From NCBI RefSeq assembly GCF_004363695.1, contig NZ_SNZC01000005.1, positions 62,001-126,000 on the forward strand: a stretch of 64,000 nt of DNA, written 5' to 3'. This DNA is from Flavobacterium cheniae. GTDB taxonomy: Bacteria > Bacteroidota > Bacteroidia > Flavobacteriales > Flavobacteriaceae. A program made the position numbers and the translations under genes. The first letter of the stretch is position 1. Each line of letters starts with the position of its first letter. This document shows positions 36,946-47,084 of the stretch, piece by piece. The notes under the pieces were generated by a model. The model ran no database searches, was not told the origin of the DNA, and saw only the letters and a program-made list of their open reading frames with translations.

Positions 36946-38838
36946 CTATTTAAAGAAATTCCAAACTAAACCAAAACGAACCATAAAATCACGATACGGA
37001 TAATTTGGCGCTGAATAAAAATCATAACCCGTCCAAGCAGAGTTGAAATGTTCCGCTTTTAAGAAGATTCGGGTTTGTTTTACTCTTGCATTTACGAAGA
37101 AATCAAACATAGGAAAGCCCCCAATTTTAGTTTCATTTTGGACGTAAAACTCTCCAAGTAGAGGATTATAATCGTTGGCGTAGTACTTAGAAAAGTATTG
37201 AAAAGTTACTCCTGTTTGTAAAAGCATTGCTTTTTTGAACACAAAATCCGTAAAATATAAAGTATTTCGGGTTACAATTTGAGGTACGTTAACAACATTA
37301 TCTGATTGATCAACGGATTGATACAAAATGGTGTTATCTAAAGCTAATTTCCAAAACTTGATTTCTTTGTTTGCTTTTACAGAAAGATAATTAATGGTTT
37401 TATCGTATTGTACTGGCTTTACCATTAACTCTGTTATATCATTTGTTTGATTATCAAAAAACAAGTGATCATTAATAACTTTGTATGTTGCAGAAACGTT
37501 TAACCATTTAGTTTGAGCTGAAAATTCAAATTGGTTCAGCTTTTCGTTTTTAAAATTATTAAACCAATTGTAATCCACATAACCGCTTTGGTACAATGTG
37601 AAATTCAAATTAGGTAAACTATTTAATTTTTGATATTTGAATTGAAAATTATAATCCTCATTCACTTTATAGTTTGCAGTAGCTTCAATATTTGAAATTG
37701 ATTGATCTGAAATTGATTGTGAAGCATGTAATCTTACATTAACATTATTAATTAGATAGGAATAGTTACCACCCACCATGTTAATTCTATCTGAAACAGC
37801 ATTTGGAACCGTTATATTTCCAAGAGCGTCATAAACAACACTATTATAGTAATAGTTGTAATTGTTATCGTCTATAAAAAATTCCAAATCACCATAAGAT
37901 TTAGTTTTATAGGCTACTCCAAATTTATTGTATAAATGATTGTATCGAGTTTTAGTACTAATGTTATTTGTATAAGTATCACCAAATCTTTCGCTAATAG
38001 TAGGCTGTGTGAATTGGAAAAACTTATATTCTTGATTGAATTGATGTGTAAAAACTAAACTATTGGGATTTGTTTTATTCAACTTAAAAGATTGATCAAT
38101 AAAAAAACGATTTCCCTTTAAAAGTGATGTAGCATTGGTAAAATAAACTTCTATTCTTTCTCTTTCATTAAATGGATCTTCACTAGTTTCGAATTCTTCA
38201 GCATTTACAATTCCACCATTTTCCTGATTGGATATATCTTGACCCGTAAAGTGAGCATTTAGAATATAACGTTTATCATTAGTAAAATAACTAGTAGTAA
38301 ATCTAAAATTACCTGAACTTGTTAAATTATTCACATATTTTCCTAAAGAACGAAGTCCGCGATAAGCGATAGAAAAATTCAGATTTGGCTTCGTATTAAC
38401 GGTTAAAAAAGCATCTAAAGCTTGCCCTTGTTCCATAACCGTCTTAAAATACAAATCGGTCAAAGGAGTTGGCACCGAATAATAATTTATATCATCGACC
38501 TCTAAATAATTAAAATGTTTGGCTTTGAAGCCAAAATTTGGAGCAGCACTTTTGGTGTACAACCCAAAATCTAAGGAATTATAAGTATGTCCTTCATTTG
38601 CAAAAGGCATCAATCCGAAAATATCTTTACGTAATAAATTGTATTTGTATTCACTTTGAATGGTAAGCGAAGTATCTACATAAGTGGTGTCTTTATGTAG
38701 GGTGTAGATTTTATATAGATCTATAGGGGCTTTGACAACTTTTGAAGTGTCTTGATCAATAACATTTTTTGTGTTTTTTTGAGCAACAACAGAAAAAGTA
38801 ACGAATAGAAATAGAAGAAATAAATTTTTCATTTGCAT
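36946..38838 (-). CDS. Putative outer-membrane porin
   Basis: 630 residues. Residues 1-19 form a signal peptide (MKNLFLLFLFVTFSVVAQ; two ATGs 6 bases apart, 38838 and 38832, are possible). The rest has beta-barrel character: many alternating strands rich in Tyr, Phe and Asn, and the C-terminus ends FMVRFGLVWNFFK with a terminal aromatic residue, as for barrel insertion. There is no TonB box or plug domain, so it is a diffusion porin or structural barrel; this matches the Bacteroidota 'putative porin' family. It has its own -7 element (TACATTTG, 38856-38849) after the SusD terminator. Confidence 0.8.
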   Translation of the reverse strand: MQMKNLFLLFLFVTFSVVAQKNTKNVIDQDTSKVVKAPIDLYKIYTLHKDTTYVDTSLTIQSEYKYNLLRKDIFGLMPFANEGHTYNSLDFGLYTKSAAPNFGFKAKHFNYLEVDDINYYSVPTPLTDLYFKTVMEQGQALDAFLTVNTKPNLNFSIAYRGLRSLGKYVNNLTSSGNFRFTTSYFTNDKRYILNAHFTGQDISNQENGGIVNAEEFETSEDPFNERERIEVYFTNATSLLKGNRFFIDQSFKLNKTNPNSLVFTHQFNQEYKFFQFTQPTISERFGDTYTNNISTKTRYNHLYNKFGVAYKTKSYGDLEFFIDDNNYNYYYNSVVYDALGNITVPNAVSDRINMVGGNYSYLINNVNVRLHASQSISDQSISNIEATANYKVNEDYNFQFKYQKLNSLPNLNFTLYQSGYVDYNWFNNFKNEKLNQFEFSAQTKWLNVSATYKVINDHLFFDNQTNDITELMVKPVQYDKTINYLSVKANKEIKFWKLALDNTILYQSVDQSDNVVNVPQIVTRNTLYFTDFVFKKAMLLQTGVTFQYFSKYYANDYNPLLGEFYVQNETKIGGFPMFDFFVNARVKQTRIFLKAEHFNSAWTGYDFYSAPNYPYRDFMVRFGLVWNFFK

Positions 38839-38876
38839 AAAATAATGACAAATGTAATGAGAAAATAGGGAATAAA

Positions 38877-38902
38877 AAAAGGGCTACAAAAGTAGCCCTT
38901 TT
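38877..38902 (-). terminator. Terminator of the susCD-like operon
   Basis: AAAAGGGCTAC (38877-38887) and GTAGCCCTTTT (38892-38902) with a 4-base loop, 22 bases after the SusD stop, followed on the minus strand by TTTTTTT. Confidence 0.85.
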
Positions 38903-38923
38903 AAATATTTGATATACTAAATA

Positions 38924-40465
38924 TTAGTAACCAGCATTTTGTTGGATAGCACCATTAGCATTGATTTCTGATTGTGGTATAGGTAAAGCCCATTTGTAAC
39001 TATTCAATGGTAAATTAACTGGATCTCCACCAGGAATATTTAAACCATTATAGTCCATAGGATCTCTATCTAAACCAGTAATTCCAGCTAAAACTCCTAA
39101 ACGTTTGATGTCAATAAATCTGTGACCTTCAAAAGCAAGCTCTAAACGTCTTTCGTCTAAAACACCTTTCCATGCCGCAGTAACATTACCATAAACAGGA
39201 GCTGCTTGGTCTGAACCAAAACGAGCATCTCTAATAGCATCAATAGCAGTTGCAGCACCAGCAAAATCATTTGCAGCAGCTCTACACTCAGCTTTGATTA
39301 AATACATTTCAGAAATTCTCATAATTTTATGATCATTATTGAAAGCATTTGTAGCAGAAGTAGCAGCAGTTGCACTACCTGTAGCAACACCACCATGTTT
39401 GTGTAAAACTAAACGATCAGATCCTAAATAATCAGCTTCATTTTGGTAATCAGCAGAAATAATTGAAGACGGAGCAACAATTACACCTCTTCTTACGTCT
39501 GAAGGAGTAGCATCTAAGATATTGAATAATGATCTACCAACTTCATAGAATGGTGAACCACCTACTGAAGGACGAATTGAACACCATCCATTGTGTAAGT
39601 TAGTACCTTGCGCATTTTGTTGAGCTGTACGTTTTAAATCAAAAATAACTTCAACATTAGCTGGCTCATTATCAGTCCAGAAAACTTGTCTGTACTGAGC
39701 TGGAGTAGCTAAACTAACACCTGAAGTAGCAATTACATCATCAGCCCAAATTTCTGCATTAGGATAATCTCCTTTATAAGCATAAGCACGAGCTTTTAAT
39801 CCTTTAGCAAAATTTCTGTTTGCTTGGAAAACAGCTGGAGCTGGAGCAGTATTCGTAGCTAAAATAGATAACGCTGTATCTAAGTCAGAATGAATTAAAG
39901 TATAAAAAGCTTGATTTGTAGTTCTTAAAGGCGCTTCATCAGCTCCAATAACTCTATCAGCTAAAATACCTGCCAAAGCAGCATTATCTTTCGTGTCTGG
40001 AGAGAAGTAAGCAAGAATGTTTAAATGAGCATAAGCTCTTAAAATTAAAGCCTCAGCTCTTAAACGATTGATAAATTCTTGATCAGCTGGACTTGCAGCT
40101 ACAATAGAATTAGAACGATCAATTACACGGTTGATTCTAGCTAAAGCAAAATAATTTGATTGCCAAATAGCTGTAGGAGCAGCAGAAGAAGGGAAAATAT
40201 TGAAAACAATTTCAGCTGAAACCCCTTGACCACCGTTGTTAAAACCTTTAGTTGCCTCATCAGTAAATACAGATGTAAATACTGGAGCTGTTCTATCTGT
40301 TAACAAGTTGTAACCCGAGTTCAACAACCTTTGCATATCTGTAGATGTTACAATAGCAACCTCTTCAGTTAATTGCCCAGGAGCAAAAGTCTCGGTCAAA
40401 TCCTCATCACAAGATACTATAAAAATAGTACTTGCAACTAATAAATAACTTAAATATTTTTTCAT
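38924..40465 (-). CDS. SusD/RagB-family surface lipoprotein
   Basis: 513 residues. The lipobox is IVSC with Cys19, followed by Asp-Glu-Asp, an acidic stretch of the kind that directs lipoproteins to the surface in Bacteroidota. The SusD landmarks FINRLRAEALILRAYAHLNI (TPR-like helices) and the C-terminal DERRLELAFEGHRFIDIKRLG are clear. SusD caps the SusC barrel and grips the substrate. It starts 12 bases after the SusC stop. No glycan enzymes lie nearby, so the substrate, sugar or peptide, cannot be named. Confidence 0.95.
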   Translation of the reverse strand: MKKYLSYLLVASTIFIVSCDEDLTETFAPGQLTEEVAIVTSTDMQRLLNSGYNLLTDRTAPVFTSVFTDEATKGFNNGGQGVSAEIVFNIFPSSAAPTAIWQSNYFALARINRVIDRSNSIVAASPADQEFINRLRAEALILRAYAHLNILAYFSPDTKDNAALAGILADRVIGADEAPLRTTNQAFYTLIHSDLDTALSILATNTAPAPAVFQANRNFAKGLKARAYAYKGDYPNAEIWADDVIATSGVSLATPAQYRQVFWTDNEPANVEVIFDLKRTAQQNAQGTNLHNGWCSIRPSVGGSPFYEVGRSLFNILDATPSDVRRGVIVAPSSIISADYQNEADYLGSDRLVLHKHGGVATGSATAATSATNAFNNDHKIMRISEMYLIKAECRAAANDFAGAATAIDAIRDARFGSDQAAPVYGNVTAAWKGVLDERRLELAFEGHRFIDIKRLGVLAGITGLDRDPMDYNGLNIPGGDPVNLPLNSYKWALPIPQSEINANGAIQQNAGY

Positions 40466-40477
40466 AGTAAAAATTTT

Positions 40478-43400
40478 TTAAAATTTAATATCTAAACCAA
40501 AAGTATAGATTCTTGGTGTTGGATATTGATATAAATCTTCAAGTCTTGGACTTTCTGGATCATACCCTTTCCATTTAGTAAAATTAACTAAATTTTCACC
40601 TTGTAAGTTAAACGATAAATCAGTAATAAAAGTTTTCTCTAAGAATCTCTTAGGTACTTTGTAACCAATTTGTAAGTTTCTTAAACGAACGTAAGAAGCA
40701 TCTCTTAAGAATCTATCAGATAAATCATCTGAACCTAAATTAGCTGCTGATAACGAAGGTACGTCAGTAGTAGTATTTGTTGGTGTCCAAGCAGTAGCCA
40801 ACTCAGAAGCAACAGTAAACTGTCCTAAGTTTGTTGGATCCATTAAAGACTCGTAATCAGTGTCAAATCTCCACACATCAGTCACAAAAGTGAAAGTTGT
40901 TGCAGCGAAGAAACCTTTGTAGTCAAAATCAAGTCCAAAACCACCTTGCCATTTAGGCTGGAAACTTTTACCTGTTTTTCTTTGATCTGCAGCAGTTACA
41001 GTTTCAGTTACGTTACCGTTGATATCTAAGAACAATAATTCACCATTTGCCTCGTTAACACCTACATAAGGAATTGTGTAGTACTCATAGTACATACCAC
41101 CATTGTCAGAAACGTTAACTGTACCATGTTGGATTCTACCATTATTTGTTACAATACCACTAACTTCGTTAGTATTGTGAGCAGCATTAGCTCTAATAGT
41201 CAACTTCATTTCATTAGCATCATTTTTAATTAAATCATAAGCTAATTGAATTTCATGACCAAAGTTTCTTAAACTTGCATCAGAGTTAACATTTAAAGAT
41301 CCTGTACCAGAAGTATTTGTTACTGGTTGACCTAAATACATATCTAATGTTTCTCTGTTGTAGTAATCGTAAGTACCTCTTAAACGACCTTTGAATAATT
41401 CAAAATCGATACCAGCATTCCACTGTTTAGTATACTCCCATTTTAATGAAGGGAAACCAAAGTTAATACCGTATCCTAAACCACCATTGTAAGTGTTGTT
41501 AGTTGGTTGATAAATATCTAAATATCTTACAGGAACAATTGGAGCATACACAGTACCATCAACGATACGAGCATTACCTACAGTACCAATTGACCCTCTT
41601 AATTTCAACACATCTACGAAAGATGCACCATCCATGAAAGACTCTTTGTCGATATTCCATCTACCACCTAAAGACCAAAATCTTTCAGATTGATTATCAG
41701 CAGCGAAATAACTAGTTCTATCAGATCTAACAGAAGCAACTAAACCATATTTTTCTTTATAATCGTAATCAAATGATCCAAAATAAGAAATATAATCAAC
41801 TCTTGATCTTCCTGCAGAAGCCTGAGCAACATACCAGTCATTAGTACCTAAATCAGCAATATATCCAGCTCCAGTATTAGGAACAAACGTTTGAGGATTT
41901 AAACCTCTTTGTCTTTGGTTATCAGCTTGAAAAGTTTGAAAGTTATATTCAGCACTTCCGTTTAAACCAATTTTATGATTACCAAATTGTTTTGTATAAT
42001 CTAATTGATATAAATTATTAAAAATAAACTCTCTTCTATTGTTGATATCTTCAAAACCATTAAAAGCACCACCATCAAAACTCGCTACACCAGGAGTGTT
42101 AGAGAATAAAAGAGCATTAAATGAGTTAGGATATTCAACTTGATTTCTAAAAGTTGTTAAATTTTCAGCTGAAGTTCTAATTCTTGCAGTTAAATCATTC
42201 GTAATTTTATAAGCAGCCTGAGTAGCAACATTTAATCTAGTTTCTTCAACTAAATTTCTATATTGAAACAACTTATCCATCAACATATATGGAGTAGCTA
42301 ATAATCCTGGAGTATTGTTATACTCATCGAAAGTCCAAGTTGAACCTTGGTAACGATTTGGATCTAAGTAAGGAGCTCCTAAATAAGCACCCAAGATATA
42401 GTTACGGTTTACACCAGTTGTACCAATACTTGGATCTTCATTGTTTTTAGAAAAACCTACACCAATATTCATATAGTAAGTAAACTTACCATTGTTTGAT
42501 TTACCGTTTAAGTTATTACGTACTGTAAATCTTTTTAAACCTGTAGTTTTTAAAGTACCTTCTTGATCAAAATAACTAACAGATGTAAATGAGTTAATGT
42601 TTTTTCCATTATTCTCTACACTTAAGTTATGACTTGAAGACTGACCAGTTCTGAAGAAATAATCAACCCAGTCTGTATCAACATCATAAGCTGCAATATC
42701 AGCATCAGACAAAGACACACCTAAACCTGTTCCATATTCTTTCTCAAGTGCCAATAAACCTCTAGCACTTATGAAATTATATTTTGGAGTTTGTAATTCA
42801 GTTAAACCATACTGAGAAGAATATCTAAAAGTAGTCTTAGACTCTCCAAAAGTTCCTGTTTTAGTTTTAATTACAATAACACCATTCGTACCTCTTGAAC
42901 CATACTCAGAAACTGCAGCAGCATCTTTTAACACCTGTACTGATTCAATGTCATTAGGGTTAATAGATCTAAAGTTATCACTGTTAGATGGAAAACCATC
43001 AATAACATATAAAGGATCCCCATTTGCAGAGAAAGACCCAATACCTCTAATAATAACACTAGATTTAGCACCTGGCTGACCAGTTGAAGCTGTAATATTA
43101 ACCCCTGCTAACTGACCTTGTAATGTATTCATAACATTGGCATTTGGTCTGTTTTCAATAGTTTTACTATCAACTTTAGCTACAGAAGTAACAGCAGATT
43201 GCTTAGTTACTGTTCTATAACCTTGAATAACTACATCTTTACCTTCAACAACATCATCTTTTAATGACACATTGTAAGTACTTGCAGCAGTTACAGAAAT
43301 TTTAGCAGCTTTCTTACCTGTGTAAGTAATTACTAAAACTTCACCTTGTTTAGCCTTGATAGTATAGTTACCATCAAAGTCAGTAGTAGTACCACGAGTT

Positions 43401-43543
43401 GTTCCTTCAACAACCACGTTAGCACCTGCAATTGGGCCTAGTTCATCAGAAACCACACCCGTAACAGTTTTCTCTTGCGCGAACGAAAACTGCATTGTAA
43501 ACGCTACTAAAAGCGTAAAAATCCATTTGAACTTCGATCTCAT
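40478..43543 (-). CDS. SusC/RagA-family TonB-linked outer-membrane protein
   Basis: 1021 residues. Signal peptide 1-22 (ending FSFAQ), a carboxypeptidase-D regulatory-like domain (TVTGVVSDELGPIAGANVVVEGT, to about 95), a plug with VIIRGIGSFSANGDPLYVIDGFP and YGSRGTNGVIVIKTK, and a 22-strand barrel ending TPRIYTFGLDIKF. TonB drives import of the ligand caught by SusD. It is the first gene of the pair. Upstream (43565-43618) are inverted 7-mers TATTCCG/CGGAATA. No clear -7 element is seen, so a regulated or alternative promoter is possible. Confidence 0.96.
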   Translation of the reverse strand: MRSKFKWIFTLLVAFTMQFSFAQEKTVTGVVSDELGPIAGANVVVEGTTRGTTTDFDGNYTIKAKQGEVLVITYTGKKAAKISVTAASTYNVSLKDDVVEGKDVVIQGYRTVTKQSAVTSVAKVDSKTIENRPNANVMNTLQGQLAGVNITASTGQPGAKSSVIIRGIGSFSANGDPLYVIDGFPSNSDNFRSINPNDIESVQVLKDAAAVSEYGSRGTNGVIVIKTKTGTFGESKTTFRYSSQYGLTELQTPKYNFISARGLLALEKEYGTGLGVSLSDADIAAYDVDTDWVDYFFRTGQSSSHNLSVENNGKNINSFTSVSYFDQEGTLKTTGLKRFTVRNNLNGKSNNGKFTYYMNIGVGFSKNNEDPSIGTTGVNRNYILGAYLGAPYLDPNRYQGSTWTFDEYNNTPGLLATPYMLMDKLFQYRNLVEETRLNVATQAAYKITNDLTARIRTSAENLTTFRNQVEYPNSFNALLFSNTPGVASFDGGAFNGFEDINNRREFIFNNLYQLDYTKQFGNHKIGLNGSAEYNFQTFQADNQRQRGLNPQTFVPNTGAGYIADLGTNDWYVAQASAGRSRVDYISYFGSFDYDYKEKYGLVASVRSDRTSYFAADNQSERFWSLGGRWNIDKESFMDGASFVDVLKLRGSIGTVGNARIVDGTVYAPIVPVRYLDIYQPTNNTYNGGLGYGINFGFPSLKWEYTKQWNAGIDFELFKGRLRGTYDYYNRETLDMYLGQPVTNTSGTGSLNVNSDASLRNFGHEIQLAYDLIKNDANEMKLTIRANAAHNTNEVSGIVTNNGRIQHGTVNVSDNGGMYYEYYTIPYVGVNEANGELLFLDINGNVTETVTAADQRKTGKSFQPKWQGGFGLDFDYKGFFAATTFTFVTDVWRFDTDYESLMDPTNLGQFTVASELATAWTPTNTTTDVPSLSAANLGSDDLSDRFLRDASYVRLRNLQIGYKVPKRFLEKTFITDLSFNLQGENLVNFTKWKGYDPESPRLEDLYQYPTPRIYTFGLDIKF

Positions 43544-43564
43544 ATTAAATTTATTTGAGTTAGT

Positions 43565-43618
43565 TATTCCGCAAACTTCTTAATTATTTCTTAAATAAAC
43601 AAATAATACTTCGGAATA
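43565..43618. promoter_or_regulatory. Inverted repeat upstream of the SusC-like gene
   Basis: TATTCCG (43565-43571) and CGGAATA (43612-43618), 40 bases apart, lie 22 bases before the SusC start. This is possibly a regulator site. It is short, so it could be chance. Confidence 0.25.
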
Positions 43619-43741
43619 TTACTAATTTATTTTTGTTAAAGTTTTAAATTTAAAAAAACATTTTACGGAGATTTCTCATACTAAAGATGAAAATATCGCA
43701 AAAAGGTTGCTTATAAAATTATATTTTTGTCAAAAAAAAGC

Positions 43742-44401
43742 ATGTTAAGTAAAAGTTACAGTAATTTAATATTAGAATGCGGAACTGACGAAGCTGGAAG
43801 AGGATGCTTGGCTGGCCCAGTAACCGCAGCAGCTGTATTATTACCTACAGCATTTGAAAACAATCTATTAAATGACTCTAAACAACTTTCCGAAAAAAAC
43901 AGAGAAAAATTAAAGCCAGTCATTGAAGAAACAGCAATTAGTTTTGCAGTTACCCATATTTTTCCAAATGAAATTGACGAAATAAACATCTTAAATGCTT
44001 CAATGAAAGCTATGCAAGAGTGTATTTTGCAGCTAAATCCAACTCCTGAGTATATAATTGTAGATGGAAATCGTCCTTTAAATGGAAAATTAGGTATGAA
44101 ACAAAAAAAAGGAAAGATTTTTACTACAGAGGAAATTGAAATTTTAAAATTAATTCCTTCTACAAGTATTATTAAAGGTGATAGTAAATATTTAAGTATT
44201 GCAGCAGCATCCGTTTTAGCAAAAACTTACCGAGACGAATACATGGATAAAATCCATGAAGAATTTCCAATGTACAATTGGAATAAAAATAAAGGCTACC
44301 CAACAAAAGACCACAGAGAAGCCATTAAAAAATACGGCCCTTGCAAATATCACCGAATGAGTTTTAAATTATTGCCTGAACAATTGACTTTGGAATTTTA
44401 A
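43742..44401 (+). CDS. rnhB: Ribonuclease HII
   Basis: 219 residues from the ATG at 43742; a TTG 15 bases upstream is not needed. Catalytic residues: Asp-Glu in [12 protein letters not shown], the Asp in YIIVDGN, and the [17 protein letters not shown] segment. It cuts RNA in DNA-RNA hybrids, including single ribonucleotides in DNA. The 3' end overlaps the convergent lipB by 4 bases. It is divergent from the SusC-like gene. Confidence 0.95.
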   Translation: MLSKSYSNLILECGTDEAGRGCLAGPVTAAAVLLPTAFENNLLNDSKQLSEKNREKLKPVIEETAISFAVTHIFPNEIDEINILNASMKAMQECILQLNPTPEYIIVDGNRPLNGKLGMKQKKGKIFTTEEIEILKLIPSTSIIKGDSKYLSIAAASVLAKTYRDEYMDKIHEEFPMYNWNKNKGYPTKDHREAIKKYGPCKYHRMSFKLLPEQLTLEF

Positions 44402-45093
44402 ACAATCTCTGCTTCAAACAAATTTTGAAAATGTTTTAAAATTTTTTCTTTTACTTCTTGTTCGTTTATTTCTTTTCCTAATTCGGCATGCATTGATGTA
44501 ACGGCTTTTCCTTTTATGCCACACGGAATGATATTATCGAAATATCCTAAATCGGCATTTACATTTAATGCAAAACCGTGCATGGTTACCCAACGTGAAG
44601 CTCTAACGCCCATAGCGCAAATTTTTCTAGCAAATGGTGTTCCTACATCAAACCAAACTCCGGTTTCGCCTTCGCTACGAGTTCCATGTAAACCATATTC
44701 TGCTAGAGTTAGAATGATAGCCTCTTCTAAAAAGCGTAAGTATTTATGAATATCAGTAAAAAAATTTTCTAAATCTAAAATAGGATAACCTACAATTTGT
44801 CCAGGTCCGTGGTAGGTGATATCACCTCCTCTATTTATTTTGTAAAAAGTGGCTCCTTTTGCTTCCAACTGTTTTTCAGAAAGTAATAAATTTGAAACAT
44901 CGCCGCTTTTTCCTAAAGTATAAACATGTGGATGTTCTACATATAAAAAATAATTTGGTGTAGCAATTGAAGTTTCCTCTCTCCTATTTTGAACTTTGAT
45001 GTCCACAATTTCTTTGAATAATTCTTCTTGATAATCCCAAGTGTCTTTATAATCTTTATTTCCTAAATCTTGAAGTTGGACTTTTTTATTCAT
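44398..45093 (-). CDS. lipB: Octanoyltransferase (lipoate synthesis)
   Basis: 231 residues from the ATG at 45093; the upstream extension is non-homologous. It transfers octanoate from acyl carrier protein to lipoyl domains. Motifs: [21 protein letters not shown], the Lys in [25 protein letters not shown], and the catalytic Cys191 in [19 protein letters not shown] on the minus strand (45132-45125) is a good -7 element 31 bases before the ATG. Confidence 0.95.
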   Translation of the reverse strand: MNKKVQLQDLGNKDYKDTWDYQEELFKEIVDIKVQNRREETSIATPNYFLYVEHPHVYTLGKSGDVSNLLLSEKQLEAKGATFYKINRGGDITYHGPGQIVGYPILDLENFFTDIHKYLRFLEEAIILTLAEYGLHGTRSEGETGVWFDVGTPFARKICAMGVRASRWVTMHGFALNVNADLGYFDNIIPCGIKGKAVTSMHAELGKEINEQEVKEKILKHFQNLFEAEIV

Positions 45094-45148
45094 GGTAAAC
45101 GAAATTGTGTTTTGAAAAGTGATGCAAAGATACAAATAGTTTGCTAAT

Positions 45149-45238
45149 TAGCCCTGACAGGAGTGACATCCTTTTTTTATATGTTGCCATCGAGAACCTC
45201 AGGCAACATATAAAAAAAGATAAAACGGATGGCAGGAA
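45149..45238. repeat. Dispersed hairpin-forming intergenic element, copy B
   Basis: The left arm AGCCCTGACAGGAGTGACAT is at 45150-45169, followed by a perfect 18-bp inverted repeat (45171-45188 with 45202-45219, containing ATATGTTGCC and GGCAACATAT) around a 13-base loop. The right arm AAAACGGATGGCAGGAA ends at 45238. It shares both outer arms with copy A at 36820-36941, while the inner hairpin is unrelated. It sits between the divergent lipB and lysS promoters, so neither predicted transcript includes it. Confidence 0.65.
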
Positions 45239-45303
45239 AATGATAACCAAAAAAAACCAAGCCATTCGCTCCAAAACCTCTGTAGAATTTTCAAATTTTC
45301 AAA

Positions 45304-45334
45304 TTGGTACATTTTTAAATTATACCTATCTTTG
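45304..45334 (+). promoter_or_regulatory. lysS promoter
   Basis: TTG (45304-45306), a 20-base spacer and TATCTTTG (45327-45334), 19 bases before the ATG. Confidence 0.7.
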
Positions 45335-45353
45335 CACGCTTAAATACAATACT

Positions 45354-47051
45354 ATGCAACTTTCGGAACAAGAAATCATTAGAAGAGACAAACTAAACGC
45401 TTTACGCGAACTTGGAATTAACCCTTATCCAGCGGATTTATTTCCGGTGAATCACACTTCAAAGCAGGTGAAGGAAAATTTTGAAGAAGGTAAGAAGGTT
45501 ATTTTGGCTGGACGTTTGATGAGTGTTCGTGATCAAGGAAAAGCTTCGTTTGCTGAATTACAAGATAGCGAAGGAAGAATTCAGTTGTATTTTAATCGCG
45601 ATGTGCTTTGCGAAGGTGAAGACAAAACGCTTTACAATCAAGTTTTCAAAAAATTAACCGATTTAGGTGATTTTGTTGGAATTGAAGGAGAATTATTCAT
45701 GACGAAAGTTGGCGCTATGTGCGTTCGTGTGGATGATTTTAAAATGTTGAGCAAAACTTTAAAACCGCTTCCGTTACCAAAAACTGACGAAGAAGGTCAC
45801 GTTTTTGATGCGTTTACTGACCCAGAATTACGTTACCGTATGCGTTACGTAGATTTAGTGGTAAATCCACAAGTGAAAGAAGTTTTCATGAAGAGAACAA
45901 AATTGTTCACGGCTATGCGAACGTTTTTCAACGAAGCAGGTTATATGGAAGTGGAAACTCCAGTTTTACAATCGATTCCAGGTGGAGCGGCAGCACGTCC
46001 TTTTATTACACATCATAATAGTTTAGATATTCCATTATATATGCGAATTGCTAACGAATTATATCTAAAAAGATTAATCGTTGGTGGATTTGACGGTGTT
46101 TACGAATTTTCAAAAAACTTCCGTAACGAAGGAATGGACAGAACGCATAATCCAGAATTTACTGCAATGGAAATTTATGTAGCTTACAAAGACTACAACT
46201 GGATGATGGAAATGACTGAAAATCTTTTAGAATATTGTGCTACTCAAGTTAACGGAACAACAGAAGCTACTTTTGGCGAACATAAAGTAAACTTCAAAGC
46301 TCCTTACGCTAGAGTAACGATGACCGATGCCATCAAACAATTCACAGATTTTGACATTACTGGAAAATCGGAAGATGAATTGCGCGAAGCTGCAAAATCT
46401 ATGGGAATCGAAGTGAATGACACCATGGGGAAAGGAAAATTAATTGATGAAATTTTTGGTGAGAAATGCGAAGGTAACTTCATTCAACCAACTTTCATCA
46501 CCGATTATCCAAAAGAAATGTCGCCATTGTGTAAATCTCACCGTGATAATCCTGAATTAACAGAGCGTTTCGAGTTGATGGTTTGTGGAAAAGAAATTGC
46601 AAACGCCTATTCAGAATTAAACGACCCAATTGACCAAAGAGAGCGTTTTGAAGCACAAATGGCTTTAGCCGAAAAAGGTGATGACGAAGCTAACGGAATC
46701 ATTGATGAAGACTTTTTAAGAGCTTTAGAATATGGAATGCCACCAACTTCTGGTTTAGGAATTGGAATGGACAGACTGATTATGTTCTTAACGAACAATC
46801 AATCGATTCAAGAAGTATTGTTCTTCCCACAAATGCGTCCTGAGAAAAAAGGACCAGAATTAACAGAAGACGAAAAACACATTATTGAAATTTTAAAAGC
46901 TAACGAAGGAATTTCGATTGGTGATTTAAAAATAAAATCAGAGTTAAGCGGTAAAAAATGGGACGCTGCCAGCAAAGGTATTAGCAAACATGGCTTAATG
47001 AAGATTACAGTTGACGGTGATAATAAAATTGCTGAATATTTAGGGAAATAA
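45354..47051 (+). CDS. lysS: Lysyl-tRNA synthetase, class II
   Basis: 565 residues from the ATG at 45354. The frame runs upstream through the repeat element, but that part is not homologous. The N-terminal OB-fold anticodon domain (VILAGRLMSVRDQGKASFAELQDSEGRIQLY) is followed by the class II catalytic core: motif 1 in FFNEAGYMEVETPVLQ, motif 2 in FRNEGMDRTHNPEFTAMEIY, and motif 3 in GLGIGMDRLIMFLTNN. A C-terminal extension of about 55 residues after motif 3 is normal for Bacteroidota. Confidence 0.97.
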   Translation: MQLSEQEIIRRDKLNALRELGINPYPADLFPVNHTSKQVKENFEEGKKVILAGRLMSVRDQGKASFAELQDSEGRIQLYFNRDVLCEGEDKTLYNQVFKKLTDLGDFVGIEGELFMTKVGAMCVRVDDFKMLSKTLKPLPLPKTDEEGHVFDAFTDPELRYRMRYVDLVVNPQVKEVFMKRTKLFTAMRTFFNEAGYMEVETPVLQSIPGGAAARPFITHHNSLDIPLYMRIANELYLKRLIVGGFDGVYEFSKNFRNEGMDRTHNPEFTAMEIYVAYKDYNWMMEMTENLLEYCATQVNGTTEATFGEHKVNFKAPYARVTMTDAIKQFTDFDITGKSEDELREAAKSMGIEVNDTMGKGKLIDEIFGEKCEGNFIQPTFITDYPKEMSPLCKSHRDNPELTERFELMVCGKEIANAYSELNDPIDQRERFEAQMALAEKGDDEANGIIDEDFLRALEYGMPPTSGLGIGMDRLIMFLTNNQSIQEVLFFPQMRPEKKGPELTEDEKHIIEILKANEGISIGDLKIKSELSGKKWDAASKGISKHGLMKITVDGDNKIAEYLGK

Positions 47052-47053
47052 AT

Positions 47054-47083
47054 AAAAAAGGAACTCAAATGAGTTCCTTTTTT
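47054..47083. terminator. Bidirectional terminator
   Basis: AAAAAAGGAACTCA (47054-47067) and TGAGTTCCTTTTTT (47070-47083), a perfect stem between the convergent lysS and TonB-receptor genes. Confidence 0.88.
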
Positions 47084-47084
47084 A

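Noticed and set aside
45141-45353. Upstream extension of lysS through the hairpin element
   Set aside because: The frame is open by chance; the promoter at 45304-45334 and family homology place the start at 45354.
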